A stretch of DNA of 64,000 nt, taken from Amphimedon queenslandica (taxonomy: Eukaryota; Porifera; Demospongiae; Haplosclerida; Niphatidae). Both the position numbers and the translations under genes were made by a program. Shown here piece after piece: positions 36,534-47,945 of this stretch. Each line of letters starts with the position of its first letter. Position 1 is the first letter of the stretch. A model generated the notes under the pieces. The model was not told the origin of the DNA, made no database searches, and saw only the letters and a program-made list of their open reading frames with translations. The stretch lies in NCBI RefSeq assembly GCF_000090795.2, contig NW_003546448.1, forward strand, positions 1 to 64,000, read 5' to 3'.

Positions 36534-38035
36534 ATGGAGTCGTCTGATAAAAACTGTACTGATAATCAAGAAAAAGAATACAAGAATGATAATAATGATG
36601 ATGATGATGTTCATCATATGGAAGGAGTCAATGAAACAACATGTCTGCCATTGGAACAGGACTCAGAGGAGATGAAGGAAGCAGAGAAGGCTGATAGTGC
36701 AAAAGACACTGATGTTACTAACAATTCAAATAGTTCAGTACAAGGTGAACAAGTACTGTGTATGTTGAATCTTATGCCAAGGAAGAGGATCAGAGAAGAG
36801 AGTCAAGACACTGATGTACTGGAGGAGTGGAAAGCAAAGCAAGTAAAAGAAGACATAGGCCAGACAGGTGTGATAGATTATTTAGTCATATGATGATAAT
36901 AATAATAATAATAATTGGTATTAATAGAGGGTTCTAATGTGACTCCACCTCCAGCGGTCTCCGCCTCTCCGTCTAAAGAATCCAATACCCATCCCTCTTC
37001 ACTATCACAACTCTTTAAAAAAGGTTTTCACAAACGCATAGCGCCTATTACATTATCTGTATGCTAATGATAATATATGCATGGAGTGGGAATTACATGT
37101 AGTACACTGCAGGTTGTATTGTGTTTATTGCTTACATGCTACATGTACATCTAGTTTCTTTTAAGTTTTTTTTGTGACAAAAATTTCGGTACTTTTAATG
37201 TGATATAATTATGATGGATGTGTATGCGCATTATGATGATGTTTTTTTTGGTACAGATCCAGATTTCGTTTTATCTTTATTGTCAAAAGCTGTATCAATG
37301 GACTCTTTATCACTTCTCCTTAAGACTGAGCACCAGAATAATGCAGCCCAGCTCAAGAATCTAAAGGAAAAAGTTGAAAGTAAGTATGTCAGGCTCACAG
37401 TATATAGCTCAGAACTAAAGTGGTTTTAGTCATGCCTGTGGGCCGTGGGTCATTTAAAATATTTAATTCTTAGATCTGAAAACTTCCCTTGTACAAATTA
37501 TGTAGAAAGTTTCAGTCAATTACAAGGTTATGAGCAAATGAAAAAATGCCTATTGTTACATTGTTAATACATATCAGTGCCATTTACTGAATTACTATGA
37601 GCATTTGGATACTTCCTATTGTAGACTAGTCTATTATCTAGAGTACATGATAAAGAGGGCATACTCTTTGTATTGTGTACACACATACACAACCTTTATT
37701 TCCTTTCTCTCCTTCCCTTCTTTTATACAGAGGCTCATAGTGTGCTAAGTCAATGTGCTGGTCGTAGAGAGTTTTTGCTGAAATCAGTTGATGAGGTGAC
37801 TAAAGATATACAAGCAAAGCGATCGCAACTTGCTGCAACCAGAGAAGAACTCCGTGAGATGAGCATGCACGAAGGCCAAGTCAAGCAAAAACGAGACTTG
37901 GCCTCACAAAAGTGTTTGGATCTTCGGAAGAAAGTCCGCGCTTGCCGTGATACTGTGCAGCAGCTGCAGGGCTTGTACGGGAAGAAGAGAAAGAGCAGCG
38001 AAAAGACCTTTAAGACTCGTACAGTGGAGACATGA
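36534..38035 (+). CDS. Uncharacterised coiled-coil protein, ~285 aa
   Basis: Four exons (36534-36867, 36928-37023, 37257-37379, 37731-38035) fit in phase to 285 aa. The N-terminal half is acidic and disordered (runs of Asn/Asp/Glu), with a basic patch PRKRIREE. The C-terminal half from about residue 150 is a long charged coiled coil (LLLKTEHQNNAAQLKNLKEK, then RREFLLKSVDEVTKDIQAKR onward) and ends in a basic tail (GKKRKSSEKTFKTRTVET). I cannot name the family. The layout fits small nuclear, kinetochore or centrosomal coiled-coil proteins, but this is only shape. The exon 2 donor (gttttc) is weak and was chosen because it fits the phase of the next exon. It ends 204 bp before the pleckstrin start on the same strand. 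Confidence 0.6.
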
Positions 38036-38239
38036 TCCATCTACTATCAGACATATGATGAGAGTTAACCAATTATTATTATTTTTGTCCAATAAAATCA
38101 GTTTTATTAAAAGGATGCATGCATTCTCTATGTGTGGGTAGTGCTCGGTAAATTAAGCATCGATAGTATATATAGTCCAGTGGCTTCCTTTTTTTAAAGG
38201 TGAAGCATAAGTTCGAGACAAGAACAAAACTCAAAGGGA

Positions 38240-41200
38240 ATGGCAGAAGCTAAGATAGCAGCTCATCAAGCTGCTCTTAGTAAGAGCGCCGTCATAAAGG
38301 AAGGCTATCTTGTCAAAAAGGTGAGAGAAAATACCTCAGGTCCCCAACCTACTCCTTCAAACCATGTTTTCAGGGTCACATAAGACACAACTGGAGAACA
38401 AGATGGTTCATACTCAACAAGACTTCACTTATCTACTACAAGAATAGAGAGGTAAGCTAAATTTTGTGAAAGGAGTGGTCTAAACTCAGTCAGACAGTTT
38501 TACCATACATATAGTGTCAAAAAAGACACCCTTTTCTGATACATAGATTAAATCTATCTTACAAATTAGCTCCTCTACTGTGTTCCTTACAAGAATTACA
38601 GTTTGTATGATTTTAATTATCATTATTTTATAGTATACCCTTTAAAGCTTCATCACTGTATTATTCACCCATTCACCTTATAAGGAGGATGAACAATGTA
38701 TTGACTAATTCTTTAATTATTATAGGATTCACATCCCAAGGGACACATTACTCTAATTGGAGCAGCTCTGGATTGCCCGACATTTAGTAAAGTCAAAAAA
38801 AGAGTAAGTACACTGACTGAGGCCTCTTTATTGACATGCATAGCAAGTACCTATCTCCTATTATACTGTAGTTATGTGTCATAACAATCATTATCATAAT
38901 GTCTCCAAATAACGGAAACTGCTTGTATCAAAGTGTTGGTGGTATAATATTATTAATCAAAATATCAGTTTGCTTTATGCTTTAGTCACCAAAACTATAA
39001 GTGTTAGATTGCAATCACATTGATTAGCTGTGTATCAGATATCAATAGTGATATAAGGGACTATATTTTCATATACCTTCTGGTACTGTTATAATGATTG
39101 TTTTATGATAAAGTAAAAGTATTGACTTTAAAAAAGCAAACAATCTTAAACAAACACTAATATGTAAATAAATAGCGAATATATTGATAGTTTGTATGCT
39201 GATTACGAAGAGCACTGGAAACAGCAATATGGTTTACGTGCAATAGTTTGGGTTTTGGTCTTGCTTTACATTCTACACCTGAAGCTTACTTGCAATGTTT
39301 TTACTTTCAGTGGCTACTCAAGCTAACAACCGCCGAAGGAAAGGAGTACATGATCGAAGCACCTGATCAAATCTCAAGGAGCGAGTGGCAGCTGGCAATA
39401 GAGGAAAGAATAAGAAGGCTTGACCCATCAAAGGTGAGTCTTTACTGAGAGCTAGTGTGTGTGTGTGTGCTTCTGGTTTGTGTCTAATTCAATGTTTTCA
39501 AAACTAAAGTAATTAAATTATACAAAACATCTTAATAGTTTAACTGCACGCATATATGTAGCATAAGTGTTTTGGCATTAGTTACTTTTACTGATAATAA
39601 TCAGTTTGATTTACCGAGTCAGATAGCTTGTATCTTGTTTCCATAGCTGGAGGAAAGTAAACGTTTATCGACCTTTGAAAGGGGCAGGATTACCCTAAGA
39701 CGATCGTTCTCCAAGTCACAAAATGACGAAGAGATATCCAAACAAAGGTATACATTTAGCTACCAACAGCTTTATAATATTTAAAGATATTTTACATGGT
39801 AGAATTTTTTAGTTCGTTTATATTAATTTTTTTGTTCCTTTAGGGACATTGTTCAAGCAATGCAAGACCCATCAGCTGGTGTTTGCTTGAGCGAGATAAA
39901 ACGAGGAAGACATATTGATAAATATTTCAATGGTAAGGATTAAATCAAAAAGAACTACAGAGAAATAGAGAGAGATTATATTGAGTGGCATTGAAAAGGA
40001 AATATGGCTATATGGTAGTATAATTATCATTATAGGTAAAGATGCTATTGATTGGATTATTTCGTGGTTTTTTGCTCGTGACAGAGAAGAAGCCATTTCA
40101 CTAGCTGGTGATATGCTTAGGAATGGCTTCTTTCATGCAATAGAGGAAGAAGGAGAAGGACGAAGGAAGTTCCATCAAAGCACTATTGCAGCTGACAAAG
40201 GAAAATTCTCCGTATTTCAAGACTTGGAGAGTGCAAGATATATATTTGTAAGTACAAGACATATCATCAAAGTATTGTGTGAGAGATAAAGCTGATAAAT
40301 TTAAAAAGGCATTCCTTCATAATAGTAAAGGAGTATACAGTTATTGTATTGGCAAGTGTTGGTGTGTTTTAGCTCCAGCACAATCAGGATTGTATTAACT
40401 ATTAGTTGATTTTGCATGGTCCTGTTTTGTTGTGTAGGTCTCCTTTAATCCAGTTCAAAAGGTTAAACTGTTTACTGCTAGTGATGATGGTGGAGAAGCT
40501 ACTGATGATGACGCCTTCTGGATGGCAGCCAGTGACTCATTTCTACCAGATGCTACTAAAAACAGAAGTGTTTCTATGGTAATACCTTATAAATAACAAA
40601 ATAAAAATAATAAATAATAGCAATAAAAACTGGGATTTTAAATGAAATAATTATACTGCTAGCATTAACACTGTTTAATAATGATAGTAGTTGTATTTGA
40701 ATTTAGAGATGCACCAAAATGGCTTTTTGTCAATATTACAATAATCAATAAAATGACTAGGAAAGAATTCTCCCCTTTTATAATTTTTTCTCATACATAT
40801 ACATGTTTTTATGTTGTGTAGAAAGTTTGAGCTAATTTTAATCAAATTTAATTTTTTGGGGAATTTTTAAAGTTGCTAAAAAATTATACTAAAGTCCCTG
40901 TACTATAGTACAGGAATTTTAGTCAAATTTTGGCAAAAATGTCAAGGAAAGAATTCTTTATTTTTATAATTTGTTTTGATGCATATACATTTACTTATGT
41001 TTTGTAGAAAGTTTAAATTGATTTTGATCAAGTTTGAATTTTTTATGAATTTTTAAAGTTGCTCAAAAGTTAGGCAAAGTCCTTGTACTATATATAGTAC
41101 AGGAATTTTGGTCAAATTTCATCAAAAATGACTACAAGAGAATTTTCCATTTTTATAATTTTTTCTGATAGATATTATGTATTTATGCTGCATGGAAGCT

Positions 41201-42397
41201 ATGAGTTGGCTTCGATCAAATTTAATTTTTTATGAATTTTTATTTGAAACTCAAAAATTTTGCCTATAATGACTAGGAGAGAATTCTCCATTCTAATAAT
41301 AATTTTTTGATACATATACATGTACTTATGTTGTGTAGAAAGTTTGAACTGATTACTGATTCCAATCAAGTTTGAATTTTTTATGAATCTATAAATTTTG
41401 GACAGAGACCATGGGCTAACAGGGCATTTTGTCAAAAATGGCTAGGAAAGAATTCTCCATTATAATACATCCTGATTAAATGTAAAGTGTGAATGGCTAT
41501 GTTTACCAATACTTGACATGTTTTTCTATCACAGGATTCAACAGACTCCTTACCTGGGGATAAAGATGATAAAATTATCAGGCAAGGCTTTCTTCTCAAA
41601 AGGGTTAGTCTGTGCCATAAAAGCTGTCTCCTTCAGATCTAAAATATTTACTGTTTATCATTTTAAGTTTGATAAACAATAAGCTGCTTTTGTTCCTATG
41701 AACAGTGACTGTGATATCAATAATGATATTTTATTCACTGAAAGCTATTCCAGCAAATAAACTACTAGAATGCAAATTTTCAGCATCTTATGCACTTCAA
41801 GGTGATAACAAAGTGCAAGCGTAATCTCGTGTGCAAAGGAAGCTGTAAAATTTTTAGCTAACCAGATAACTTAAGTGTACCATATAATGTTTAAAAAAGG
41901 AAATAAAATGTTATTATTAGATAATTGTGCATGTCCTTCTTCACATCCTTGCAGGGTCATGTGAGAAAAACATGGAAGATTAGAAGATTTGTCCTCAGAG
42001 AGAAATCTACATATCTTTGCTATTACAAGACAGAAACGGTAACAATTAAACATTGATATGCTTACATGCGAAAATCGCACACTCTTTTTAGATACAAAAT
42101 GATCCACAGGGAGCTATCCCATTACCAGGCTCCACTGTTTCAATAATTACTGATGACATAGAATCTTCATCATCATCTATAGAATATTCCACATCTCCTC
42201 TTACAGGATCGGCATCTTCAAAGAGCGGATCTTCACCAGTAAAGCAGAGTATAGAGAAGAGACCTTATTTATTCTGCGTGCTAACCCAGTCTGGTGTTAA
42301 GTATTTCATTCAGGCAGCATCAGAGAAAGAGAGGTCAGACTGGGTTAATGACATTGAATATCACATTAAAAGAGTAACACTAACTGGATTATATTGA
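38240..42397 (+). CDS. PLEK: Pleckstrin (PH-DEP-PH)
   Basis: Eleven exons (38240-38320, 38374-38451, 38726-38803, 39311-39433, 39647-39747, 39844-39932, 40036-40247, 40438-40578, 41535-41603, 41955-42038, 42092-42397) sum to 453 aa. First PH domain: VIKEGYLVKKGHIRHNWRTR with WFILNKTSLIYYKNRE and EWQLAIEERIRRL. Central DEP domain: CLSEIKRGRHIDKYFNGKDA, DWIISWFFA, LAGDMLRNGFFHA. Second PH domain: IIRQGFLLKRGHVRKTWKIR with SDWVNDIEYHI. Length and order match vertebrate pleckstrin, a phosphoinositide-binding PKC substrate that reorganises actin. A Ser-rich stretch between the second DEP strand and PH2 could hold PKC sites. The intron at 40579-41534 is filled by satellite-related repeats. Confidence 0.92.
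40700..41470. repeat. Satellite-related repeats in a pleckstrin intron
   Basis: About four diverged units of ~180 bp share gaattctccatttttataat, gtgtagaaagtttgagct and actatagtacaggaatttt with the array at 30040. They are less alike than the array copies, so they are older. Confidence 0.8.
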
Positions 42398-42616
42398 TGT
42401 CACCTTTTTATTATCATTTATGTGCCTTCTCAATTTAACTTAACTCATTGTTGACTGCATTGATTTTATGGACATTCATTAATTAAACAGTTAAAAATAA
42501 ATGAAAAAATAATGTTTAGTAGTAATAATAGTTATTTTAAATACTATGCCGGATGTTAGTGTAATTAAAATGTACATATTTCAATAGCTAGTGTTTTATG
42601 CAAGTCTCAAGCGACC

Positions 42617-45600
42617 TCAATCTGCAGTTGCATGCTCTGACCAAAACTTCTTCCTCTGCCTTGCTTTGGCCAATACATCAGATGCAACAGAAATACTGGA
42701 AGCAACAGAGATTGAGCTAACAGAGTAACTATCCTGCTCCTTGTGGTGACTTAGATGAGAGGGTATATTTGTATTGGAGGGAATGGATTGACGGGATTTG
42801 TACTGATTTAGAGCAGAGAGGCAGAGATTGCAATTGCTAGAACTTGATTTCGCAATCCCGTGTGTCATAAAGTGAGTCGGTTTCAACGATGAAGAGGGGC
42901 CAGTGTAATGACACGTATTACATGCAGTGCAGGATTGACGAGGAGTAAGCGGAGGAAGAGGGTGAGAAACTGCTGCTGAGTCAAGAGGGCCATTGTAATC
43001 ACATATATGACATGAGATTGACGGCTTAGCAGCGTTAGTATCAGTGTTAAGATCAGAGTCAAGATCAATGTTAGGATTCTGTGAATAAATATCAGTGTGT
43101 AACTCTATAGGGACATTGCTGTCTGAAGGTGCTGCTGCTGGAACGTCACGAGGAATATTCCTTTTAGCAGGCGACTGATGCAACAGTGTAGGTGATCTAT
43201 AATGTGATGGAGGAGAGAGAGGAGAAGGATTAAATGAAGAGAGAGAAGAGGGAGGGGTTAGATGTGGTCTTGAATACACTAAAGGTGTTGATTGTGGATA
43301 AAGGGGTTGAGTGGTAGTCCTTCCAGGAACTGGTGGCTTCATTGGACCATTCTTAGTGTAAGGATTCAGTCTAGTGTAAACAGTAGTGGGTTTAGGGACA
43401 GAGGAGTAGGCAAGAACTGGTCTTGTACTTTTTTGTGGTATTTTATGATCCTTAGTTTTCTTTTTTGTCTTCAAAATAGGAGACGCACCGTGTGCATTAG
43501 CAGTAGGAGGAGGAGGAGGAGGTTTGGGTGATGGAGTTGGTGTAGTATGACAATGAATGCAATGGGAGGATGGGGTAACAGGATCATCAGTACTGGATGC
43601 CAGTAGAGTACCATGATGCTGTAGAGTATTATGATGCTGTGGTGTGCATATACAATCATGTGTACTAATACCAGGCCTATCAGTTTCATCAGAGACACTC
43701 TCAAGCTCTGAACCTTCTTCTTCATTATTATTATTATTGGTGCTAGCGTGATTATACATTGAATCTGGTGAGTCGCTGACTCGTCCCGACTGGCTATCTT
43801 CATCTTCTTCTAAGAATACAAGGTGGTTACGATGAGAGCTGTCTCCTCTAATTTTATATTCCTCAGCTTTCTTTCTTAACTCCAAAACCTACAAGACACA
43901 ATGAAATAATAATAAACATAATTATCGTACATACATGTACACATACCTGATTGTACCATGAAGAATCTGATTCATTTGACTGTGATACTGGAATGAATGT
44001 CACCTCATCATCATTTGTGCTGGTAGTTGGTGGTTTTCTTCGTGATGAAGGCTGTATCAAACAAAAAGACACACATTACATGACACATACATATGTACAT
44101 GAATCAATCCTAATCATAAAAATTGTGAAAAGCAACCAAACTCACATTGATGTATAGATCAGGTTTTGGTGCTCCTAGCCATGATCCTTTGGTATACTGG
44201 CACTGAACAGGAGAAATGAAATTAGATGAGTACTCTGTCGCATGAGAAGGCCTACATAAAAAATAGCATGCATGTAAAAAACTGATTAAAAATAAGATGA
44301 AGCTTAAGGATCCTCAATTTTCTGATACATATTGACATCTTTATTGTATGTAGAAAGCTTGTTCTTATTCCAACAAATATTTTGCGAGTTATGAGGATTA
44401 AAAAAAACAAACCAATTTTTGAAAAAAAGCAAAGGCTATAGCCCATGGTTTTTTCCAAAAAACAGCTCCAAAATCACCCCAAATTTTTATTACATTTTCT
44501 GATACATATCGATGTCCTCATGCTATGTAGAAAGTTTGAGCTAATTCCGACAAATATTTTTTGAGTTATAAGCATATAAAATTTTTACAGGGCATAAGAA
44601 ATACCATTAGCATGACTTGTGTGTACTATTAATGAATGCATGTGACTTATTTGTACAATTAATAATATGCATGCATGTACAACCTGCTGGGGCTCTTGTT
44701 TATGTGAGTTGTTTGCTTCTGTTGTCCTGATGAGTCATCCTTCGAGCCATATATCACTTCTATAATGAGAGCAGAGTCATTGAAAAGATTAAATTATGCA
44801 TACCTTTTATTGGGACATCCTCTCTATAACTCATACCAGAGGCGCTAATTGGAATATCTTCACTCTTACTTGGTCTGTATTTAGGATCAAACTGTGCCCT
44901 ATACTCAGTTACAAGAGGGTAACTTGGACTTAATGCGTGCTCTCCTCCTCTTCCTTTATGTTTCTCTTTGGTCTTCTTTACAGGAGCTGGGTCAATGACA
45001 GGAGGTTCCTTGTAGTTCTTAGGAGGTCCTGTATCAATCATTTTGATTGTGTGCCCGTCTTGATGAGTTTTAACTTTCTTTCCTTTTTTACTAGTAGCTA
45101 TTGATTCAACAGGTTGACAGGGTTTAGTACCATCGTGCAGTGTAGGGCCTTCATGTAAAGCTGGTTTCTGAGGGTCTCCTTTGTTATTAGTCGGCTTTGT
45201 AGGTTTTCCCTCAGTTCCTGTAACTTTTAATTTCTCTAGGGCAGGATGCTTCTCCTTACTCTTATCTCCTCCTTCCAGAGAATTGCTGTCTTTGAGGATC
45301 CTCCTTTGTTTCGTTTCTCCTTGTTTCTTAGGTTTTTCCTGAAGGAGAGCAGTAGGAGGGACCTTGTTTTCCTTTGCTGCAGTAGCGGCAGCCATTACGG
45401 GAGACACTCCTTCCATTTGTGATGGCTTCCAAGCATACTGATATTGATACTCAGTTGCAGGATATAAATCGGCTCTTCGGTATCCAACTTTATACCTCAT
45501 GGCCAATGAACCAGACTCTTCCTCCTAAACAATGTGAATTATACATTTATGTCTTGCATAAATCCATGTACATGTACATATACTTTTGCTTCTAGGAATA

Positions 45601-46602
45601 GTAGACAGTAATCAACACATGAATGCTTAATATGCACGTGTCATGTAGTCATGTACTGTACAAGAACAATGAAGCCTGCATGCAAAACCATCTTTTAATT
45701 TGGCATCAGTACCAGTTGAATTGTATATTTCATTGACCTTTGGGAATAAGAATAGACACACATGTACATGCACAATACTGAGGCCAAGATGTAGTACTGA
45801 TTGGCCCAGCCTCTAATGAAGCCACATAATTTTGAGGTAGTGGTTAGTGATAATTGTAGCAGCTGTTCATATCTGTTCTAGGCCGACCTCTAGACCTCTA
45901 GTGTAGTACATGATGCAACCAAGAGTACGCTGCTATGACAGTAGTACTATAAAATGCTATACATTACAGTGGTATGATCCTTTAACAAAGCATAATCTAA
46001 ACTATCAGGGAAAATTATAAAAATGGAGAATTATCTCCTTTTCATTTTTCGTGAAATTTGGTCAAAGTCTCTGTACTATAGTACATGGACTTTGGCCTGA
46101 TTTTGGAGCAACTTTAAAAATTCATAAAAAATCCAAGTGCGATTGGAATCAACTCAAACTTTCTACACAACATACATATGCAAGTACATGTATATGTATC
46201 AGGAAAAATTATTAAATGGAGAAATCTCTTTGGCAAAATTTGGCCATTGTCATTGCAATGAACAGTACATGTAATGTACATGTAAATGGATAAAAATTAA
46301 AAATATAAAGGATGTCAATTTGTAGTTGTAGTGTGCAAAACAAAAATAATAATTTAACCATGCAGGTGAGTATTTGGTATTCCTTTGGTAATCAGAGACC
46401 AGAAAATTGCTCAGCAAAGGTATGTAGCAATGCAAATGGAGACTGATTTGGGAACAAGTTCAAGGAACTTGTATTGGATGTGAATGTGATTAAATAAACA
46501 TTGATTCTTGGAAAAATGATACACCCACACATATATAATTTTTGGCATGCAAACTGCAAGGTAATCAATTATTACAACTACCATTTTAATGTAACTATTA
46601 CG

Positions 46603-46635
<33 letters not shown>

Positions 46636-46876
46636 CACATACTTTTATTTCATGGTCCGTAACACGAGTTCTTTTCTCAGCATGTCCTTCTTCTTTTCTT
46701 TTACGAAGGATAGGTGGTTCCATAGCAGTAACTTGACGAGAAGAGCCCCTCCCAGCAGCAGGAGTCTCAAAAAACTATGTAAACAAAAACAATAAAATAA
46801 ATAATTATTATTTATTACTCTAATTTTCTATAAAAGTTTAATAAAAACTTACAAGCGACTGAGGTTTGTCCGTCAT
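42617..46876 (-). CDS. MDM1: MDM1 microtubule/centriole protein
   Basis: Seven exons (46876-46853, 46750-46643, 45524-44804, 44759-44684, 44251-44146, 44051-43947, 43888-42617) sum to 803 aa. MDM1 binds microtubules, localises to centrioles and restrains their duplication. Repeats of the family type are visible: LYPATEYQYQYAWKPS, LVTEYRAQFDPKY and HATEYSSNFISPVQCQYTKG, the last followed by LELRKKAEEYKIRGDSSHRN as in vertebrate MDM1. The C-terminus VASDVLAKARQRKKFWSEHA matches the end of the vertebrate protein. The central region is Pro/Ser-rich. Exon 2's acceptor (gggag|ggg) is the least sure join, as an upstream AG would run into a stop. Two introns carry satellite-related repeats. Confidence 0.85.
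44265..44590. repeat. Satellite-related repeat in an MDM1 intron
   Basis: About two units resembling the 30040 array in reverse/forward register: cccatggttttttccaaaaa, gatacatatcgatgtcctca, tgtagaaagtttgagctaat. Confidence 0.75.
46010..46250. repeat. Satellite-related repeat in an MDM1 intron
   Basis: One to two units: ctgtactatagtacatggac, caactcaaactttctacaca, gtatatgtatcaggaaaaat. Confidence 0.75.
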
Positions 46877-47945
46877 GATGGCTGAAAAATATAACTAAAG
46901 CATAAAAACAAGGTCCCTCTGTAATATTCTGATGTACACTACTTCAAAAGTTTTGTGGTAGCTGCCATTATTCAAATTTTAAAGTGGGCGTGGAATTTTG
47001 CTACCGTATTAGTTTTAGATACAACGGCCATTTCTAATTGAAAGAGTCAGTAAAATTTTAAATTTTGAGTGGGCGTATTAACGACGCATGCGCATAACAT
47101 AAAGCAGCCGGTTCATCGGTTCGGTGAATCTAATCAATCTCTGGAATACAGTGAAAGGGTTGAATTGCTGTTTCTTCGCCTGAACCGCTTCTCCTGATAA
47201 TCATTATGCTCTGCTAGGATTTACTGATAGATATATCAACACAGTTGGTCGGATCTGCTAGCATTTATACTCAAAGGTGTGTGTAATTTGTCCCCGGGAT
47301 CCCTTCTGTCGCTCGCTGTACATTGAGTTCAGACCTTGTAATTCATGGCTTGTTCACACTATCCAGTCCCTGCCTGTGTGTTTGTGTATTGTGTAGCTAG
47401 CTGTGACTGGATAAATATGTGCTCAACTTATTAATCTGATCAGTTACTACCGCCCCTGTTGTATGACTTACTGACACGTGTTGTCACTGAGAGAGGGCTC
47501 AACTGCATTTTCCCCCCACCATGTTTATATTTTATGTATTATAGTGCTTTCTAAAAGAGCAGTCCAGTATCCCCTATGTTTTGTTATGTGTACTAGACAA
47601 TGGTTTTAAGAATTGATGTTACTGCAGCCTTATTCTCCCCACAGGATAACTGTTGAATACTGTCAAAGGGAAAACTGAAAGTGTTTCACCTAGGGATTCT
47701 TGTGTGGTGTCTCTCTTTGATAGCAGCTTTACATTACTCTAGAGAAGCAACTACTTGTGTATCAAGCTTGTACAAGTGTTAAGTGAAAAACATTCAGACC
47801 TGTTGTTCTCTACAATAATAGAACTTTGTGAGTACATCTTTACACGTGTGTATGCGTGGGCTGCATCCTATACAGTATTAAAAGAGATCAATAACCAAGC
47901 AGTATTATACATAAGATTATATATTAATACACATATTACATTGTC
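46877..47945. promoter_or_regulatory. Divergent spacer, MDM1 and RBM15 promoters and 5' UTR
   Basis: This 1.07-kb region between two divergent start codons is richer in mixed sequence than the surrounding intergenic DNA. It probably holds the long 5' leader of the RBM15 gene; an intron in that leader is possible. No coding exon is seen. Confidence 0.45.
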
